A stretch of 6,247 nt of DNA. Origin: Nitrosarchaeum sp. (lineage in GTDB: Archaea; Thermoproteota; Nitrososphaeria; Nitrososphaerales; Nitrosopumilaceae). This document shows positions 5,998-6,247 of this stretch, piece after piece. The stretch is from positions 1 to 6,247 of the forward strand of contig SCUP01000028.1 in the NCBI GenBank assembly GCA_004297665.1, read 5' to 3'. Every line of letters begins with the position of its first letter. The first letter of the stretch is position 1. The notes under the pieces were generated by a model. That model ran no database searches. It had not been told where the DNA came from and saw nothing but the letters and a program-made list of their open reading frames with translations. Made by a program: the position numbers and the translations under genes.

Positions 5998-6247
5998 ATG
6001 ATAAAACCTGGTCGTCCTGTAAAAGACATTAAAATAGATTCAAACACAACGATAGAAAAAATTTTTGAAGAGATATCTCAATCAGGAGGATTTGAATCAG
6101 TTAATCTTTCAGATGGTCTTGATATTTTAACTACAATGATTTCAGATAAAGAATGTCTAAAGTTCATTTCTTTTGTTGGTGCAATTGTATCAACAGGATT
6201 ACGCGGAATTATCAAAGACATGATAAAAAATAAATGGTTTGATGTTG
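5998..6247 (+). CDS. dhs: Deoxyhypusine synthase, N-terminal part, cut by the window edge
   Basis: The 83 visible codons begin MIKPGRPVKDIKID and include SFVGAIVSTGLRGII (58-72), followed by KDMIKNKWFDV. This matches the first NAD-binding segment of deoxyhypusine synthases, where a stretch like NLVSTGLRG precedes the VDVxVTTxG strand. The enzyme transfers the aminobutyl group of spermidine to a lysine of translation factor aIF5A, the first step of hypusine formation. The family is about 300 or more residues long, so most of this gene, including the catalytic lysine, lies outside the window. The segment has Ala62 where many family members have Asn before the I/L-V/I-S. The ATG at 5998-6000 is supported by a well-spaced TATA box. 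It is divergent from the VOC gene across a 175-base spacer with no other gene I can support. Confidence 0.85.
   Translation, partial: MIKPGRPVKDIKIDSNTTIEKIFEEISQSGGFESVNLSDGLDILTTMISDKECLKFISFVGAIVSTGLRGIIKDMIKNKWFDV

Overview
The window looks like ordinary chromosome of an AT-rich archaeon, most likely an ammonia-oxidising thaumarchaeon (Nitrososphaerota) close to Nitrosopumilus. Three things point there: an archaeal-type SMC, a partial deoxyhypusine synthase (an enzyme that modifies archaeal/eukaryotic translation factor 5A), and TATA-like boxes centred about 25-29 bases before the start codons with no Shine-Dalgarno sequence, as expected for leaderless archaeal mRNAs. The lineage call is inference from protein sequence and promoter style; no rRNA is present.

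Layout, left to right. 32-3556 (minus): a complete SMC chromosome-condensation ATPase starting at TTG, with an imperfect inverted repeat over its start codon. 3557-3819: a 263-base spacer with oligo-T terminator tracts for the upstream minus-strand gene, a two-way TATA element, and a small hairpin. 3820-4914 (minus): complete myo-inositol-1-phosphate synthase. 4915-5441: a cluster of very short plus-strand genes that standard gene calling would probably miss. These are a possible 45-residue ORF (4968-5105), a convincing 52-residue TTG-start ORF (5133-5291) and a 33-residue four-cysteine zinc-ribbon miniprotein (5328-5429). Each has a TATA-like box at leaderless spacing. 5442-5822 (minus): a single-module VOC/glyoxalase-fold protein converging on the miniprotein with 12 bases between stop codons, sharing a two-way T-rich terminator. 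5998 to the right edge (plus): the N-terminal 83 codons of deoxyhypusine synthase.

The large genes are unrelated housekeeping functions (chromosome organisation, inositol-phosphate synthesis, translation-factor modification) and each appears to be its own transcription unit. I see no mobile element, CRISPR array, tRNA, rRNA or phage gene. The part least explained by known families is 4940-5441, where two or three miniprotein genes are packed end to end with promoters and terminators. The second point of interest is the inverted repeat at the SMC start.
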